In this document: one piece after another, positions 42,427-51,933 of the stretch
Layout of the letters: the number at the start of each line of letters is the position of its first letter
Numbering within the stretch: the first letter of the stretch is position 1
Assembly: GCF_007830595.1 (NCBI RefSeq)
Contig: NZ_VLLD01000004.1
Length of the DNA: 64,000 nt
Origin: Treponema_B putidum
GTDB lineage: Bacteria; Spirochaetota; Spirochaetia; Treponematales; Treponemataceae
Reading direction: 5' to 3' (one strand)
Position numbers and translations under genes: made by a program
The notes under the pieces: generated by a model
Seen by the model: the letters and a program-made list of their open reading frames with translations, nothing else
Told to the model about the DNA's origin: nothing
Database searches by the model: none

Positions 42427-43383
42427 GTGATTTATACGGACGGTACAAAAGTTTTTTTTACCGCTTCAAGACGGGCTGACTCAGGTTCAATGAGCTTAAA
42501 AAACGGCGATATTGTAAACGCCAAGATTTTAAGCTTAAAGACGGACGGGGCAGCCCGTATTTTTTTTAACGGAAATATTTTTGAGGGGAATGTTTCAGGA
42601 AGCCTAAAGGAAGGCGACAGTCTGAAAATGAGGGTCATCATCGACTCTGACAGAGTCCTTCTCATTCCCGAAAAAGGAAACGAAACATCTTCCGCAAAAG
42701 ACGTCTTTTCTAAACTTGGAATTCCGCAAAACGAATTGACTTCAAGTATTCTTGCCTTTTTTACAGCGATGGAAAGCCGCCTTGACCAAAAATCAATAAA
42801 CCGGATTTTTAACTTTTTATACAAAAAAACAGGCAAGCCGGCAGGCAAAGCATCTTTAAAAGAAAAAGAAAAAAACGTCTTTGCCGCTTCTCTTATCGAA
42901 AACAAGGGCATTGAGCTTTCTGATGAGCTTTTTTCGCAAATCTATGCAGCCGTTTTCGGCGGCGGCAGAGAAAAAAATGATGATGAAGTTTTGGAGATGC
43001 TAAACCACCTAAAAGGCGAGGGCCTTCATTGGATAATTCTCCCCTTTGACAGAGACTTTGACTCTTCTAAGGCATCAGGCTCTTTGGCCCTCCTATTGGA
43101 TATAAGCTTAAAAGAACTTAAGTCTCTGGTACTCCGCTGTAATTTTAAAAAGGCTCCGTCTGAAAAAAGCGAGCCTTGGATTTTTTCTTTGCAGGATAAA
43201 GAATTTACATTTATGCGTGAAGACTCCGAGCTTTCGCAAAAAGAAAAAACGGATTTGGAAAAGCTTTTTACTTCCTGCTTAACGGAAGCAGGATTTTTCG
43301 ATTCGGATACTTCTTCAGTTTTTGTCCGCTATGGAGAGCCTTCAAAGTCCGAACCGCCTCTTTCAGTCGACTTAAGAGTTTGA
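42427..43383 (+). CDS. Hypothetical protein, possibly FliK-like
   Basis: A reading frame of 318 codons from GTG at 42427; an ATG at 42490 (giving 297 residues, MSLKNGDIVNAKILSLKTDG) is equally possible and matches the likely domain start better. Neither has a clear ribosome site. The N-terminal strand pattern (GDIVNAKIL, FEGNVSGSLKEGDSLKMRV) resembles the start of FliK-related hook-length proteins; the rest is helical and charged. It follows rplS by 38 bases and may belong to that transcript. The flagellar link is weak inference. Confidence 0.7.
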   Translation: MIYTDGTKVFFTASRRADSGSMSLKNGDIVNAKILSLKTDGAARIFFNGNIFEGNVSGSLKEGDSLKMRVIIDSDRVLLIPEKGNETSSAKDVFSKLGIPQNELTSSILAFFTAMESRLDQKSINRIFNFLYKKTGKPAGKASLKEKEKNVFAASLIENKGIELSDELFSQIYAAVFGGGREKNDDEVLEMLNHLKGEGLHWIILPFDRDFDSSKASGSLALLLDISLKELKSLVLRCNFKKAPSEKSEPWIFSLQDKEFTFMREDSELSQKEKTDLEKLFTSCLTEAGFFDSDTSSVFVRYGEPSKSEPPLSVDLRV

Positions 43384-43791
43384 TAGTTTTATAAAGAATT
43401 TTTCCGGCGTGCAGACCTGAACTCTTGCCGATTTAAAATCGGCTAAATTTCTTGAAATTATATAATCAATACCGTTTTTTACGGCACTTACTTCAATTAC
43501 GGCATCTTCATAATCCTTAACCGGAGAAAATAAAGCTTCTCGTAAAATTTTTTCATCAGTAGGGATTATATTAAAAATATCAAGAAAAGCTGTGATGGTT
43601 TCAGCCGCCTTGTTTTTATTCTTTTTTTCTTTTAATAAAAAATAAGATAGGGTTGTTATTTCGTGAGCAGCAATGAAACCTAATAGCTTTTTTTCTACAC
43701 ACATATTTATAATGTTTGCCGCCTCTTCATGAAAATTACGCTTGTTAAGAAAATCCAGAATTATATTTAAATCAATTAGAATTTTTTTCAT
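43372..43791 (-). CDS. PIN-domain toxin
   Basis: A 139-residue PIN nuclease likely to act as the toxin of a type II module. Acidic residues are in place: ILIDLNIILDFL at the start, HEITT near 44, KDYEDAVIEVSA near 92 and IISRNLADFK near 112. All these match the PIN family that cleaves RNA. The start overlaps the antitoxin gene by 20 bases. Its end overlaps the last bases of the convergent gene. Confidence 0.87.
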   Translation of the reverse strand: MKKILIDLNIILDFLNKRNFHEEAANIINMCVEKKLLGFIAAHEITTLSYFLLKEKKNKNKAAETITAFLDIFNIIPTDEKILREALFSPVKDYEDAVIEVSAVKNGIDYIISRNLADFKSARVQVCTPEKFFIKLSNS

Positions 43792-44014
43792 AAAATTCTT
43801 TCCTCAATTCTTTTTTATCCGGTATAGGGCGTTTTTCAAAGATTCCATACAAGGCGGCTGTTTTGGGGTTAAGCTTGTATTGGTTATCGGTGTTCCGTAA
43901 ATTCATAAGATATTGTTCAAATAATCTTGAAATAGATATTCCGCTTTTTCGGGAGTAAAGATGGGCAAAATCTATCAGCTCATTATCGATACTTAAAGTA
44001 AGTTTTTTTGGCAT
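43772..44014 (-). CDS. Antitoxin of the PIN module
   Basis: An 80-residue antitoxin of the DUF6364/ribbon-helix-helix kind (MPKKLTLSIDNELIDFAHLY, then SGISISRLFEQYL) with a polar C-terminal tail for toxin binding. The start at 44014 has GGAGG five bases upstream. It precedes and overlaps the toxin, the usual gene order. The promoter region holds two direct repeats that look like its own operator. Confidence 0.87.
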   Translation of the reverse strand: MPKKLTLSIDNELIDFAHLYSRKSGISISRLFEQYLMNLRNTDNQYKLNPKTAALYGIFEKRPIPDKKELRKEFYEKNSN

Positions 44015-44025
44015 ATTTACCTCCA

Positions 44026-44063
44026 TACGTATTAAGTATAGATTATTACGTATTAAAAGTCAA
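44026..44063 (-). promoter_or_regulatory. Promoter and repeat operator of the PIN module
   Basis: On the minus strand TTGACT (plus 44058-44063), 17 bases, TATACT (plus 44035-44040). Two direct copies of TACGTATTAA (plus strand, 44026 and 44047) are 21 bases apart, two helical turns, one inside the spacer and one just after the -10. This fits cooperative autorepression. Confidence 0.75.
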
Positions 44064-44175
44064 TATAAAATTATTCCCTTTGAATAATTTTTTTGATACT
44101 CTGCCTCCGCACTTGTTTTTTTTCTTTTTTTGCTATATTATTACGGTATTATTTTGCCTAAAATCGGCGGTTTTT

Positions 44176-45798
44176 ATGGAAATAACGGAACTTGAAAAAC
44201 AAGTCTTAAAACAAGAATATCCGCAAGTAAGTCTTTCGGAAGACCTTGACATTGAAAGATATTTTGAACTTAGAAAAACCGGGCATCTGAATGAAGCCCT
44301 TTTATTATATAATGGAAAATTAAAGCGTAAATACCCGGATGACTCTATGAGGTATGAACTGATGTCGTCATATAGGCAGAGGTCTCATAGATTTCAAGAA
44401 TTGCTTACTGAAAATTTAATCAACCTAGCTCAAAAGACTATAATGCAGATTAAACGGGTTATAGTTTTTATTACCGAAAAAACAGCCAATCTTGATACAA
44501 ATGATGTTTACAAGGTTATTCAAGAATGCGAAAAAGTAGTGTCGGCTATTTCTTCCGATAGATTTGCTTCTATTTCATTTACCGAAAAATATGCACGCTA
44601 TGCCGATATCATAGGTTTTAAAGAGCTGCCCATGAAAAAATCGGCAGAGCTTATACGGCTATATGTTACAGATACTCTTTCATCGGTAAAGGCTTATAAA
44701 GATGAGCAGGATGAAATGTTGTCTCGTCAAAGAAGAGAACGCTCTGCCTACAAACCTCCTAAAACCTTTGACTTTTCTAAGATTGTTTTTACAAAAGAAC
44801 AAGTAGATGCAATAATTATTTCTCCCGATATTAAAAGGGTTGAAGATCAAGTTATTGCTTACACCTTAAAGTATTGGCCTGTTTATGCAGACGGCGGATT
44901 TGAAAATATAGTTTTATTGTATAGCCGAAAATACAGGACCAATAACTTTAATATTTTTCAGGCTGTAAAAATCGGAAGGTTTAGAAACTGGAAAGATGAA
45001 GAAATTTTACAAGCAGTCCTGTTGAATTTGGTAAACGGCTATTACTACAGCATAAGCGGGGATCTTTATCTTCAAAGAGAATGGGCAAGGTTAAAAGTTT
45101 CGATAGAGCCTGTAAAAAAGAAAAAAGAGTCTATTGATAAAGCTTCAGGTGAAGAAGCTGTCTTAGAAAAAAAAGTAAAACCGAAAAAAGAAAAAAAGAC
45201 TCAGGATAAAAAAACCGGAAATGCAAGAATTAAAAAATCAGCAGATTCCAAAAAAGAAACGGTTCTTCAAACAAAGAAAGCTAAAAACGAGGAATTAAAT
45301 TTAGAAAACAATTTACAAAATAAAAAATCCTTACCTGAGAAAAAAATAAAAGAACTTAAAAAGGCTGAGGCTGAACAAGTTATCAGCGAAAATGAGAATC
45401 TAAAAGAAGGCCTTGCAGAAATCCCAAAAGAAGAATCTAAGCCGGCGCCTCATTTTGAAAGGCCATTGCTTGAGATGAATCCTTCAGGCTCAATTGCAGA
45501 AATTATTAAGACTATGAGGGGGGACAAATATCAAATTCATAAGGGGCTCTTTTTTGAGGAGATAAGAGCTTCAATACGAAAGGTACTCGAAAAATCCGCC
45601 ATTCACAAAATTTCGATGTTCGATAATAAAGAAAATAAGGCCGAGGATTTTATTTATAATTTTTTTGATCAAAATTATGACAACCCCTACCAAAATTGGG
45701 GTACTTCAGAACAGAGAGTTCAAGTATTAAAACTAGGCTTCGACATAAAAACCTTGGAGCCGATTATATCAGATTGGATTAAAGGGCTTAAGTTTTAA
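44176..45798 (+). CDS. Hypothetical protein with lysine-rich middle
   Basis: A 540-residue soluble protein. The start is placed at ATG 44176; the frame is open further upstream but that part is low-complexity and overlaps the toxin module promoter. Residues 1-310 are helical, with no signal peptide; about 320-430 is a Lys/Glu-rich, probably disordered linker; the last 90 residues form a compact helical domain (EEIRASIRKVLEKSAIHKIS). I do not recognise the family. A TAAAAT box lies 11 bases before the ATG and there is no Shine-Dalgarno. Confidence 0.75.
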   Translation: MEITELEKQVLKQEYPQVSLSEDLDIERYFELRKTGHLNEALLLYNGKLKRKYPDDSMRYELMSSYRQRSHRFQELLTENLINLAQKTIMQIKRVIVFITEKTANLDTNDVYKVIQECEKVVSAISSDRFASISFTEKYARYADIIGFKELPMKKSAELIRLYVTDTLSSVKAYKDEQDEMLSRQRRERSAYKPPKTFDFSKIVFTKEQVDAIIISPDIKRVEDQVIAYTLKYWPVYADGGFENIVLLYSRKYRTNNFNIFQAVKIGRFRNWKDEEILQAVLLNLVNGYYYSISGDLYLQREWARLKVSIEPVKKKKESIDKASGEEAVLEKKVKPKKEKKTQDKKTGNARIKKSADSKKETVLQTKKAKNEELNLENNLQNKKSLPEKKIKELKKAEAEQVISENENLKEGLAEIPKEESKPAPHFERPLLEMNPSGSIAEIIKTMRGDKYQIHKGLFFEEIRASIRKVLEKSAIHKISMFDNKENKAEDFIYNFFDQNYDNPYQNWGTSEQRVQVLKLGFDIKTLEPIISDWIKGLKF

Positions 45799-45855
45799 AA
45801 ATCAACTATCGAACATCGTGTAAAACAACAGCTTTTAGGTGATGATATAAGAAGT

Positions 45856-47334
45856 TTACCGCTTCTCAATGTACTGCAAGTTTTTAATAATATTACACAA
45901 TTCTTTACCGTTTGAACTAAGGCTTCCGTAGTTGCTAATCAAATTCATAGAATTACTTTCATCCAATAATTCCGGAAAGAATTTTTTATATTGACCGGCT
46001 TCATATAAAAAACCGGGATCAAAATCCGCAGGCTTTGCTTCAGGAGCTCCGCTATAATATCTTACCGTAAAATTTTTAAAAAATTTATTTGTTTCATTGC
46101 TAAAATAGCGCAGCTCCGTTTTTCTCCATGTTCTAATATCATATAACACAAAATCATTTTGAGCATAGACGGTAACAAGCTGACTTTGTTCCGTTATTAT
46201 ACCGTTATATACAACTCCGTTTATTGTCTTTGATACATTCTTCTTTATGGTATTTACAGGTCCATATATTTCTTTAACTTTTCCATAGTTATCGGCCGGA
46301 ATAAGGGCTAAATCGGCATCTCGAATATCTATAAGATTAAAAATGGAATTCATTCCGCCTCTGATAAAATTTATTTCAACAATTTGAGGCCCTGAATTTG
46401 CAGAAGATAATTCATTAGCGATTGACCTTCGTATTCTATCTTCTTCAGTATAAGTATTATTCAAACCGGCAATCACCAATTTAATTGAAAGGAGACGGTT
46501 TACTTCTGCAAGTTCTTTTGAAGCTATACCCGGAATTATTTTTTCAGCTTTTTGAAAAGAAGATTTTGCATGGCGGAAAGCGGTATAATCTTTTAAGCGT
46601 AGATTGTAGCTGCCCTCTTCAATATAAAGATAAGCGGCTTTTTCTTTTGTAAGCCGGCTTTTTTCCAAAGAGCCCCTATATCCCGGAATCCATGAATTTG
46701 CAAGCATATAGTATTCTGAGGCTTGAAGAAGATTATCGGGTTTATTTGTATAAGCAAGAGCTTCGGCCGCATTATAAGCCGTCTCCGCACCCAGCGAATT
46801 TATCTCATTATCCAGATGGCGGGAATATTTTTTTGCACGTTTTAAATTCTCCAATGCCTTGGAAATATTTTTAGGATTGTTCCCCGGCATATTCACAAGA
46901 TGTAGTGCTTCATCATAAAGAGCTTCCGTAGCCTTCGTATAGGCCGTATCCTTTAGATTGCTGTAATCTTTAGCTTCAAAGACTGCAAATTCTCTTTTTC
47001 CCTGTAGACCTTCCGGGTACATTCTTTGAAGTGTAGAAACGCGGCTATAAAGCAGCATCCAATCGGAAATATTATCTGCAATATCGGCATAGTATACATT
47101 GTTCCTTTCAGCCTTACTAATCATATCCATAATCGACCTCTCAGCCTGTGAGGCCTCGGTTTTATAGACCCTTATGTAGTCATCCGATACATTTCCCTCA
47201 ATAAGGAGATCGGCAGCGGATACAGCCCTTTGAACGGGAGTTGAACCATGAATATACATACTAGCGCAGCCTGTCAATAAAGTGAGCAGGCCTGATAAAA
47301 TTAAAAACAAAGAAAATAGTTTAGAAGTTTTCAT
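45856..47334 (-). CDS. Large hypothetical lipoprotein
   Basis: A 492-residue lipoprotein with signal and lipobox LLTGC (Cys23). Residues 30-300 look helical with TPR-like pairs (repeated AEALYDEALHLV, NAAEALAYTNKPDNLLQASE); the C-terminal 190 residues are beta-rich. I do not recognise a family. The start has no Shine-Dalgarno; TATAAT lies six bases before it. It would be surface or periplasmic. A terminator upstream separates it from the ABC pair. Confidence 0.78.
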   Translation of the reverse strand: MKTSKLFSLFLILSGLLTLLTGCASMYIHGSTPVQRAVSAADLLIEGNVSDDYIRVYKTEASQAERSIMDMISKAERNNVYYADIADNISDWMLLYSRVSTLQRMYPEGLQGKREFAVFEAKDYSNLKDTAYTKATEALYDEALHLVNMPGNNPKNISKALENLKRAKKYSRHLDNEINSLGAETAYNAAEALAYTNKPDNLLQASEYYMLANSWIPGYRGSLEKSRLTKEKAAYLYIEEGSYNLRLKDYTAFRHAKSSFQKAEKIIPGIASKELAEVNRLLSIKLVIAGLNNTYTEEDRIRRSIANELSSANSGPQIVEINFIRGGMNSIFNLIDIRDADLALIPADNYGKVKEIYGPVNTIKKNVSKTINGVVYNGIITEQSQLVTVYAQNDFVLYDIRTWRKTELRYFSNETNKFFKNFTVRYYSGAPEAKPADFDPGFLYEAGQYKKFFPELLDESNSMNLISNYGSLSSNGKELCNIIKNLQYIEKR

Positions 47335-47340
47335 ATATAC

Positions 47341-47346
47341 ATTATA
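47341..47346 (-). promoter_or_regulatory. -10 box next to the lipoprotein start codon
   Basis: TATAAT on the minus strand, six bases before the ATG at 47334. No clear -35. The message would be leaderless. Confidence 0.5.
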
Positions 47347-47394
47347 TTAAAAAAAATAGAATTGGTATACTCCTCGCATCCATTAAAAACTTAG

Positions 47395-47426
47395 CCCCAT
47401 CGGAAGAGTTCTCCTTCCCGATGGGG
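47395..47426 (-). terminator. Terminator after the CydDC-like pair
   Basis: CCCCATCGG at 47395 pairs with CCGATGGGG at 47418, with a partly paired AAGAG/CTCCTT inner stem; TTTTT follows after four bases on the minus strand. Confidence 0.7.
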
Positions 47427-47437
47427 ATTTTATTGTT

Positions 47438-49096
47438 TTACTTTACCCTTCCCTTTTCGATATAAACAATTTTATCGGCGGCGTTCACAGTGGATTTGCG
47501 GTGGCTTACTATTAAAACGCCCTTGTCTTTTTTTTCTTGGTATATCGAATTTAAAATGACGGCTTCGTTTAAGCTGTCCAAGTTTCCGGTAGGCTCATCA
47601 AGTAAAAGAAGCGGGGCATTGTGCAAAAAGGCACGGGCAAGGCCGAGCCGCTGCTTTTCGCCGCTTGAAAGGTTGCCTCCGAGCTCTGCCATCTTTGTAT
47701 CATAACCTTCAGGAAGGCTCATAATAAAATCGTGGATTGAGGCTTTTTTTGCAGCTTCGATAACCTCCTCCTTTGACGCATTTCTGTTTGCAAGGAGGAT
47801 GTTTTCATAAACGGATTTTTTAAAAATATAGGTCTCTTGGGTAATGTAAGAAACGGCCTCCCGTAAACTTGCCGTGTTTATCTTTTTAATATCGATGCCG
47901 TTCATCTTTACCTCTCCCGACAGGGGATCGAAAAAGCGCATGATTAGGCGGAGCAAGGTGCTTTTACCGCTTCCGCTCTTGCCGCAAAGGCCGACTATCT
48001 CATCTTTTTTAATGGAGACGCTTACATCTTTTAAGACTTCCATATCGTCATATCTAAAGTTGATATTACAGGCTTCGGCTTTTTCAAAATTTATGTTTTT
48101 ACCGTCTGTAACTTCACCTAATTCCGAGTTTTCTTCAAGCAGGGAAAAAACCCTCTCTGCGGAAGCAAAGGTTTGCTGCAAGTTTACTGCAAGACCCGAA
48201 ACCGCAATTATCGGGCCGTAGCCTGAAATAAGCATCAAGTTGGAAATTAAAAAAGCGGCAAAGTCAATTTTTCCGTTTAGCAAGAGGAAAGCGGAAATGC
48301 CCAGCATTAAAAAATTGCAAAGAGTAAGGGCTGCTTCAGTAAGAGCAAAGGTTTTACCCTCAAAGTTTTTTAAGAGCTTAAAGGTTCCGCTTATGGCCTC
48401 GCCTCTTTTTTCTATATTTTCTTTTCTTTCTTTTATCTTGTCAAAAAAGATAATTTCTTTTATACCGAGAAGGGAATCCAAAAAGAAGGAATTAAGGGAG
48501 CTCATTTTTTTACGGTATTCTACACCTGCCCCGTCATCCATTTTAGCAAAAAGGAGAGGAAGGAAGAGACCGATGACTATATAGATAAGGGCAACCGTCA
48601 GGCTCAAAACAATGTGTATTTTAGCAAAGATAATTAATGCAAAAACAAAGTAGAGAACGGCAGAAGTTGCAGGGGCTATTGTGTGCGCATAAAAAACTTC
48701 GAGCAATTCTATGTCGGCGGTGATAATAGACAAAAGGCTGCCTGAATCCTTTTTTTGTAATTTAACAAAGGCGAGCCTTCTCATAGCTCCAAAAATTTTA
48801 TCGCGTATCAAAGCCAAGAGGGTGAAGGCTATGTAATGCCCAGAAAGCTGTTCCCCATATCTAAAGATGCCCCTGCTTAGGGCACAGACGATGAGTCCTA
48901 TTATTACAAAATTTAAGGAAACCGAAGCATTAAAAACCTTTAGGCCTAAAAGAGAGACTATGCCTGCTCCGCCCAAAACAGGGATAGCCGCTGCAATGAT
49001 AAACCCTGCAACTCTTAAGATGACCGTTATAGCCATAACGCCGGTAAGGGGTCTTACAAATACTATCAATTTTTTTATAAGTACGCTTTTTTTCAT
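47438..49096 (-). CDS. ABC exporter, CydC-like subunit
   Basis: A 552-residue half-transporter: six membrane helices (about 1-320) then an ATPase with Walker A GKSGSGKST, signature NLSSGEKQR and Walker B LLLLDEPTGNLD. Order and length match the CydC side of heterodimeric type IV exporters, which move glutathione or cysteine in E. coli. No cytochrome bd gene is nearby, so the name describes similarity only. ATG overlaps the stop of the partner gene by four bases. Confidence 0.9.
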   Translation of the reverse strand: MKKSVLIKKLIVFVRPLTGVMAITVILRVAGFIIAAAIPVLGGAGIVSLLGLKVFNASVSLNFVIIGLIVCALSRGIFRYGEQLSGHYIAFTLLALIRDKIFGAMRRLAFVKLQKKDSGSLLSIITADIELLEVFYAHTIAPATSAVLYFVFALIIFAKIHIVLSLTVALIYIVIGLFLPLLFAKMDDGAGVEYRKKMSSLNSFFLDSLLGIKEIIFFDKIKERKENIEKRGEAISGTFKLLKNFEGKTFALTEAALTLCNFLMLGISAFLLLNGKIDFAAFLISNLMLISGYGPIIAVSGLAVNLQQTFASAERVFSLLEENSELGEVTDGKNINFEKAEACNINFRYDDMEVLKDVSVSIKKDEIVGLCGKSGSGKSTLLRLIMRFFDPLSGEVKMNGIDIKKINTASLREAVSYITQETYIFKKSVYENILLANRNASKEEVIEAAKKASIHDFIMSLPEGYDTKMAELGGNLSSGEKQRLGLARAFLHNAPLLLLDEPTGNLDSLNEAVILNSIYQEKKDKGVLIVSHRKSTVNAADKIVYIEKGRVK

Positions 49097-50877
49097 TTTA
49101 CACCCATCCGTATTTTTTCAAGTTCTTGCTGCTGCAAATACATTCTTGCATAGATTCCGTTTTTTTCAAGGAGGCTTGAATGATGACCTTCCTCTTTTAT
49201 CTCACCCTTTTCAAATACGTAGATGTGATCCGCATTTTCAATGTTTGCAAGCCTGTGCGAAATAAAGATAATTATTTTGGTTTTACTTAATTTATAAAGA
49301 GTGCTTAAAATAAGATCTTCGCTTTCGACATCGATATTGCTTACAGCCTCATCAAAGATATAAATGTCAGCATCATGGAGGAGTGCCCGTGCAAGGGCAA
49401 AACGCTGAACCTGTCCACCCGATAAATTCTTTCCTCCGGATTCAATATAAAAATCCAAACCTGAATTACCGTCTTTTAAAGATTTTTTGTTTAAGATAAA
49501 CTCGTCTAAGAGTACCTTTTTTAATACGCTCATCAATTCTTCATCGCTTGCAGAAGGCTTTGCTATTAAAAGGTTTTCTCTAACCGACGCTCCGAACAAA
49601 AAGCTTTCGGTAGAAACAAGGTTCATATACTTAGCTCTAAATTCGTCGGGAAGTTTTCTTGCTTCTATTCCCGATAGGAGAATTTCGCCCGAATAGTTTT
49701 TTTGTAAGCCCATCAGTAAGGCAGCCGCAGTGGATTTACCCGACCCGCTTTCTCCTGCGATGCCGTAAAAACCAGGCTTTAAAAATTCAAGAGAGATATT
49801 TTTTAGGGCATATTTTGACTCGTTATAATTAAAGTTTAAATTTTTTACTTCGAGCACGGGCTGAGCCCTTTTAATTTTTTTTGCTGTTTCTTCAAGTTCT
49901 GCTTCGCTTAAAATTGGAGAGGTATCGCTTTTTACGTCAATCAATTCAAATAGGCGGTTTGCGGCGGTTATGCCGTTCATCGCTATATGGAAAAAAGAAC
50001 CGAGAGCCCGCAGGGGTAAAAAGAATTCCGCACAGAGCAAAATAAAAAGCAGGGCTCCTTCTATCGAAAGATTTCCTGCCCTTAACTGATAAAGGCTTAC
50101 AATGGTACCGAGGGCTGTCCCGCCGTAGGCAACGGTATCCATCACAAAGATGGAATTAAGCTGCATGGTCAAAACCCTCATAGTTACCCGTCTAAAATTT
50201 TCCGCTTCGGCATTTAGTTCCCTGTGCTGAGCTTCATCATCGGAATAAGCCTTCAATGTAATAAGGCCGCGGAGCTTATCCAAAAATGAATCTCCAAGTC
50301 CCGTATAAACGTCAAGATATTTTTTTAAAATACGCTTTGCGATTTTTTGAATAGCTGCAATAGACAGGGGAATTAGAGGCACACAGATAAAAAGCACAAG
50401 GGCGGCAAAAAAGTTTATCGGTGCAAGAATTATAAAAAGGGTTACCGGAGCTGCCATACTGAAAAAAAACTGAGGCAGATAGGCTCCGAAATAAGAATCG
50501 AGCTGTTCGATTCCGTCAGTACCTATTTGAGTAACCTCGGCCATGCTTATATATTGAGAATAATTAAGCTTTAACGAAATAAATTTATCGTAGAGCATTG
50601 AGCGCAATGTTCTTTTAACCTCGGTTCCTGCCCTATACGAAAAGTAAGAGCGTTTACGTACGGCAATGACCCTTATTATCAGAGCCGCCGAAGCTGCGGC
50701 TAATAATACAAAAAGAGTTTCCTTAGTAAGCGAAGAATTATATAGGCCGAAAATAAAGCGTACGGTTACAAAAGTAATAGCCGTATTGCACAATAAAGAA
50801 ATCCATGAAGAAAGGGCCGAAAGTAATATCCATTTTTTACTTTTCGGCACCGACCTTGTCAGGCGTTTATGAATCAT
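49093..50877 (-). CDS. ABC exporter, CydD-like subunit
   Basis: A 594-residue partner with six helices and an ATPase: Walker A GESGSGKST, signature NLSGGQVQR and Walker B DIYIFDEAVSNID. The Walker B ends in Glu-Ala, consistent with a catalytic site. Together with the downstream half it should form one heterodimeric exporter. The ATG at 50877 has an AGAGGTTAG upstream. Substrate unknown; thiols are one option. Confidence 0.9.
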   Translation of the reverse strand: MIHKRLTRSVPKSKKWILLSALSSWISLLCNTAITFVTVRFIFGLYNSSLTKETLFVLLAAASAALIIRVIAVRKRSYFSYRAGTEVKRTLRSMLYDKFISLKLNYSQYISMAEVTQIGTDGIEQLDSYFGAYLPQFFFSMAAPVTLFIILAPINFFAALVLFICVPLIPLSIAAIQKIAKRILKKYLDVYTGLGDSFLDKLRGLITLKAYSDDEAQHRELNAEAENFRRVTMRVLTMQLNSIFVMDTVAYGGTALGTIVSLYQLRAGNLSIEGALLFILLCAEFFLPLRALGSFFHIAMNGITAANRLFELIDVKSDTSPILSEAELEETAKKIKRAQPVLEVKNLNFNYNESKYALKNISLEFLKPGFYGIAGESGSGKSTAAALLMGLQKNYSGEILLSGIEARKLPDEFRAKYMNLVSTESFLFGASVRENLLIAKPSASDEELMSVLKKVLLDEFILNKKSLKDGNSGLDFYIESGGKNLSGGQVQRFALARALLHDADIYIFDEAVSNIDVESEDLILSTLYKLSKTKIIIFISHRLANIENADHIYVFEKGEIKEEGHHSSLLEKNGIYARMYLQQQELEKIRMGVK

Positions 50878-51034
50878 AACTAACCTCTAAGTTGTATTCT
50901 ACAGTAAACAAATAAAAATAGCAATGGGCTAACTTTTAAGCTGTTGTAATCAGAAATTACAAAATATTTTTTTAAATTTTACTCATAAATTTTATTTTTT
51001 CATATAAATAGAATAGGAGGCATTAAATAAACAC

Positions 51035-51883
51035 ATGAAAAATGATGCAAATTTCAAAATAACCCTACGAAATGACTATGCTTTTAAGCGTATTTTTGGA
51101 ACTGAGGAAAACACAGACATCCTACAAGATTTGCTTGACTGTATACTCGACATTCTACCTGAAAATATCGCAGGATTAGAACTTTTGGATAAGGAATTTC
51201 ATAAAGAAATTTTGACCGAAAAACTAGGTATCTTGGATATAAAGTTAAGGCTAAAAGACGGAACAATTATCAATATTGAAATACAGAATAGGTGGAGAGG
51301 AGATTTTCCGGAAAGAAGTGTATATTATTGGTCAAAAATGTATAACGAAAGCATAAAACAAGGTCAAGACTATACAAATCTTTCGAAATGTATTACAATA
51401 AATTTGATAGGAAAAGGCTTTAATAAAAATAAGCGTTTTCACAATAAATATTTTGTTATGGAAAAAGATACAAAAGAGCCTTTATTTTCAAAACTTGAGA
51501 TTCATATTATAAACCTTGAAACAGCAAAGCTTTTAGAAGAATCAAATTATACGGACAGTAAAACAAAACGTCTATTAAGCTGGCTGAAATTTATTGAAAC
51601 AGACGATAGGGAGGTAAGAAAGATGTTGGCACAAAATTCCGAAATGATGAGAAAAGCAAATGCGGCTATTGAAATAATGAAAATGAGTCCTCGGGACAAA
51701 TGGCTCTACGAATCCCGCATGAAATATGAACACGATATGGCATCAGAAAAACACGAAGGATATACAGAAGGCGCATACCAAACAAAACTCGAAATGGCAA
51801 AGAACTTACTTGATCTAGGTGTGGCACGCGAAGTCATTATTCAAGCAACAGGCTTAAAACAAGATGAACTAAACAATCTTTAA
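51035..51883 (+). CDS. Rpn family PD-(D/E)XK nuclease (transposase-like), intact
   Basis: A 282-residue recombination-promoting nuclease-type protein. Active site: Asp68 (GILDIKLR), Glu82 and Gln84 (NIEIQNR). The N-terminal KITLRNDYAFKRIFGTEEN and the C-terminal helical tail with TGLKQDELNNL are typical. Family members cut DNA without transposing themselves, since no inverted repeats flank it. It is distinct in sequence from the broken copy at 26.4-27.3 kb. GGAGG is the ribosome site, somewhat far from the ATG. Confidence 0.92.
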   Translation: MKNDANFKITLRNDYAFKRIFGTEENTDILQDLLDCILDILPENIAGLELLDKEFHKEILTEKLGILDIKLRLKDGTIINIEIQNRWRGDFPERSVYYWSKMYNESIKQGQDYTNLSKCITINLIGKGFNKNKRFHNKYFVMEKDTKEPLFSKLEIHIINLETAKLLEESNYTDSKTKRLLSWLKFIETDDREVRKMLAQNSEMMRKANAAIEIMKMSPRDKWLYESRMKYEHDMASEKHEGYTEGAYQTKLEMAKNLLDLGVAREVIIQATGLKQDELNNL

Positions 51884-51895
51884 TACAAGTCCATC

Positions 51896-51924
51896 TTGCA
51901 ATCTTTAAAAAAAAGAAGTAAAAT
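51896..51924 (+). promoter_or_regulatory. Promoter with near-leaderless start for the metal ABC operon
   Basis: TTGCAA at 51896, 17 bases, TAAAAT at 51919; ATG follows nine bases later. No Shine-Dalgarno. No palindromic Zur or Fur box that I can see. Confidence 0.6.
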
Positions 51925-51933
51925 ATCATCTCT

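Noticed and set aside
44008..44175. 56-codon N-terminal extension of the lysine-rich protein
   Set aside because: It overlaps the promoter of the divergent toxin-antitoxin module and is low in complexity; the ATG at 44176 is the more likely start.
49136..49265. Plus-strand frame over the CydC/CydD junction
   Set aside because: It lies opposite two overlapping ABC genes with intact motifs; its composition is that of an antisense frame.
51035..51883. Rpn gene as an insertion sequence
   Set aside because: No terminal inverted repeats or target duplications were found on either side; the family acts as a nuclease and is not a classical transposable element.
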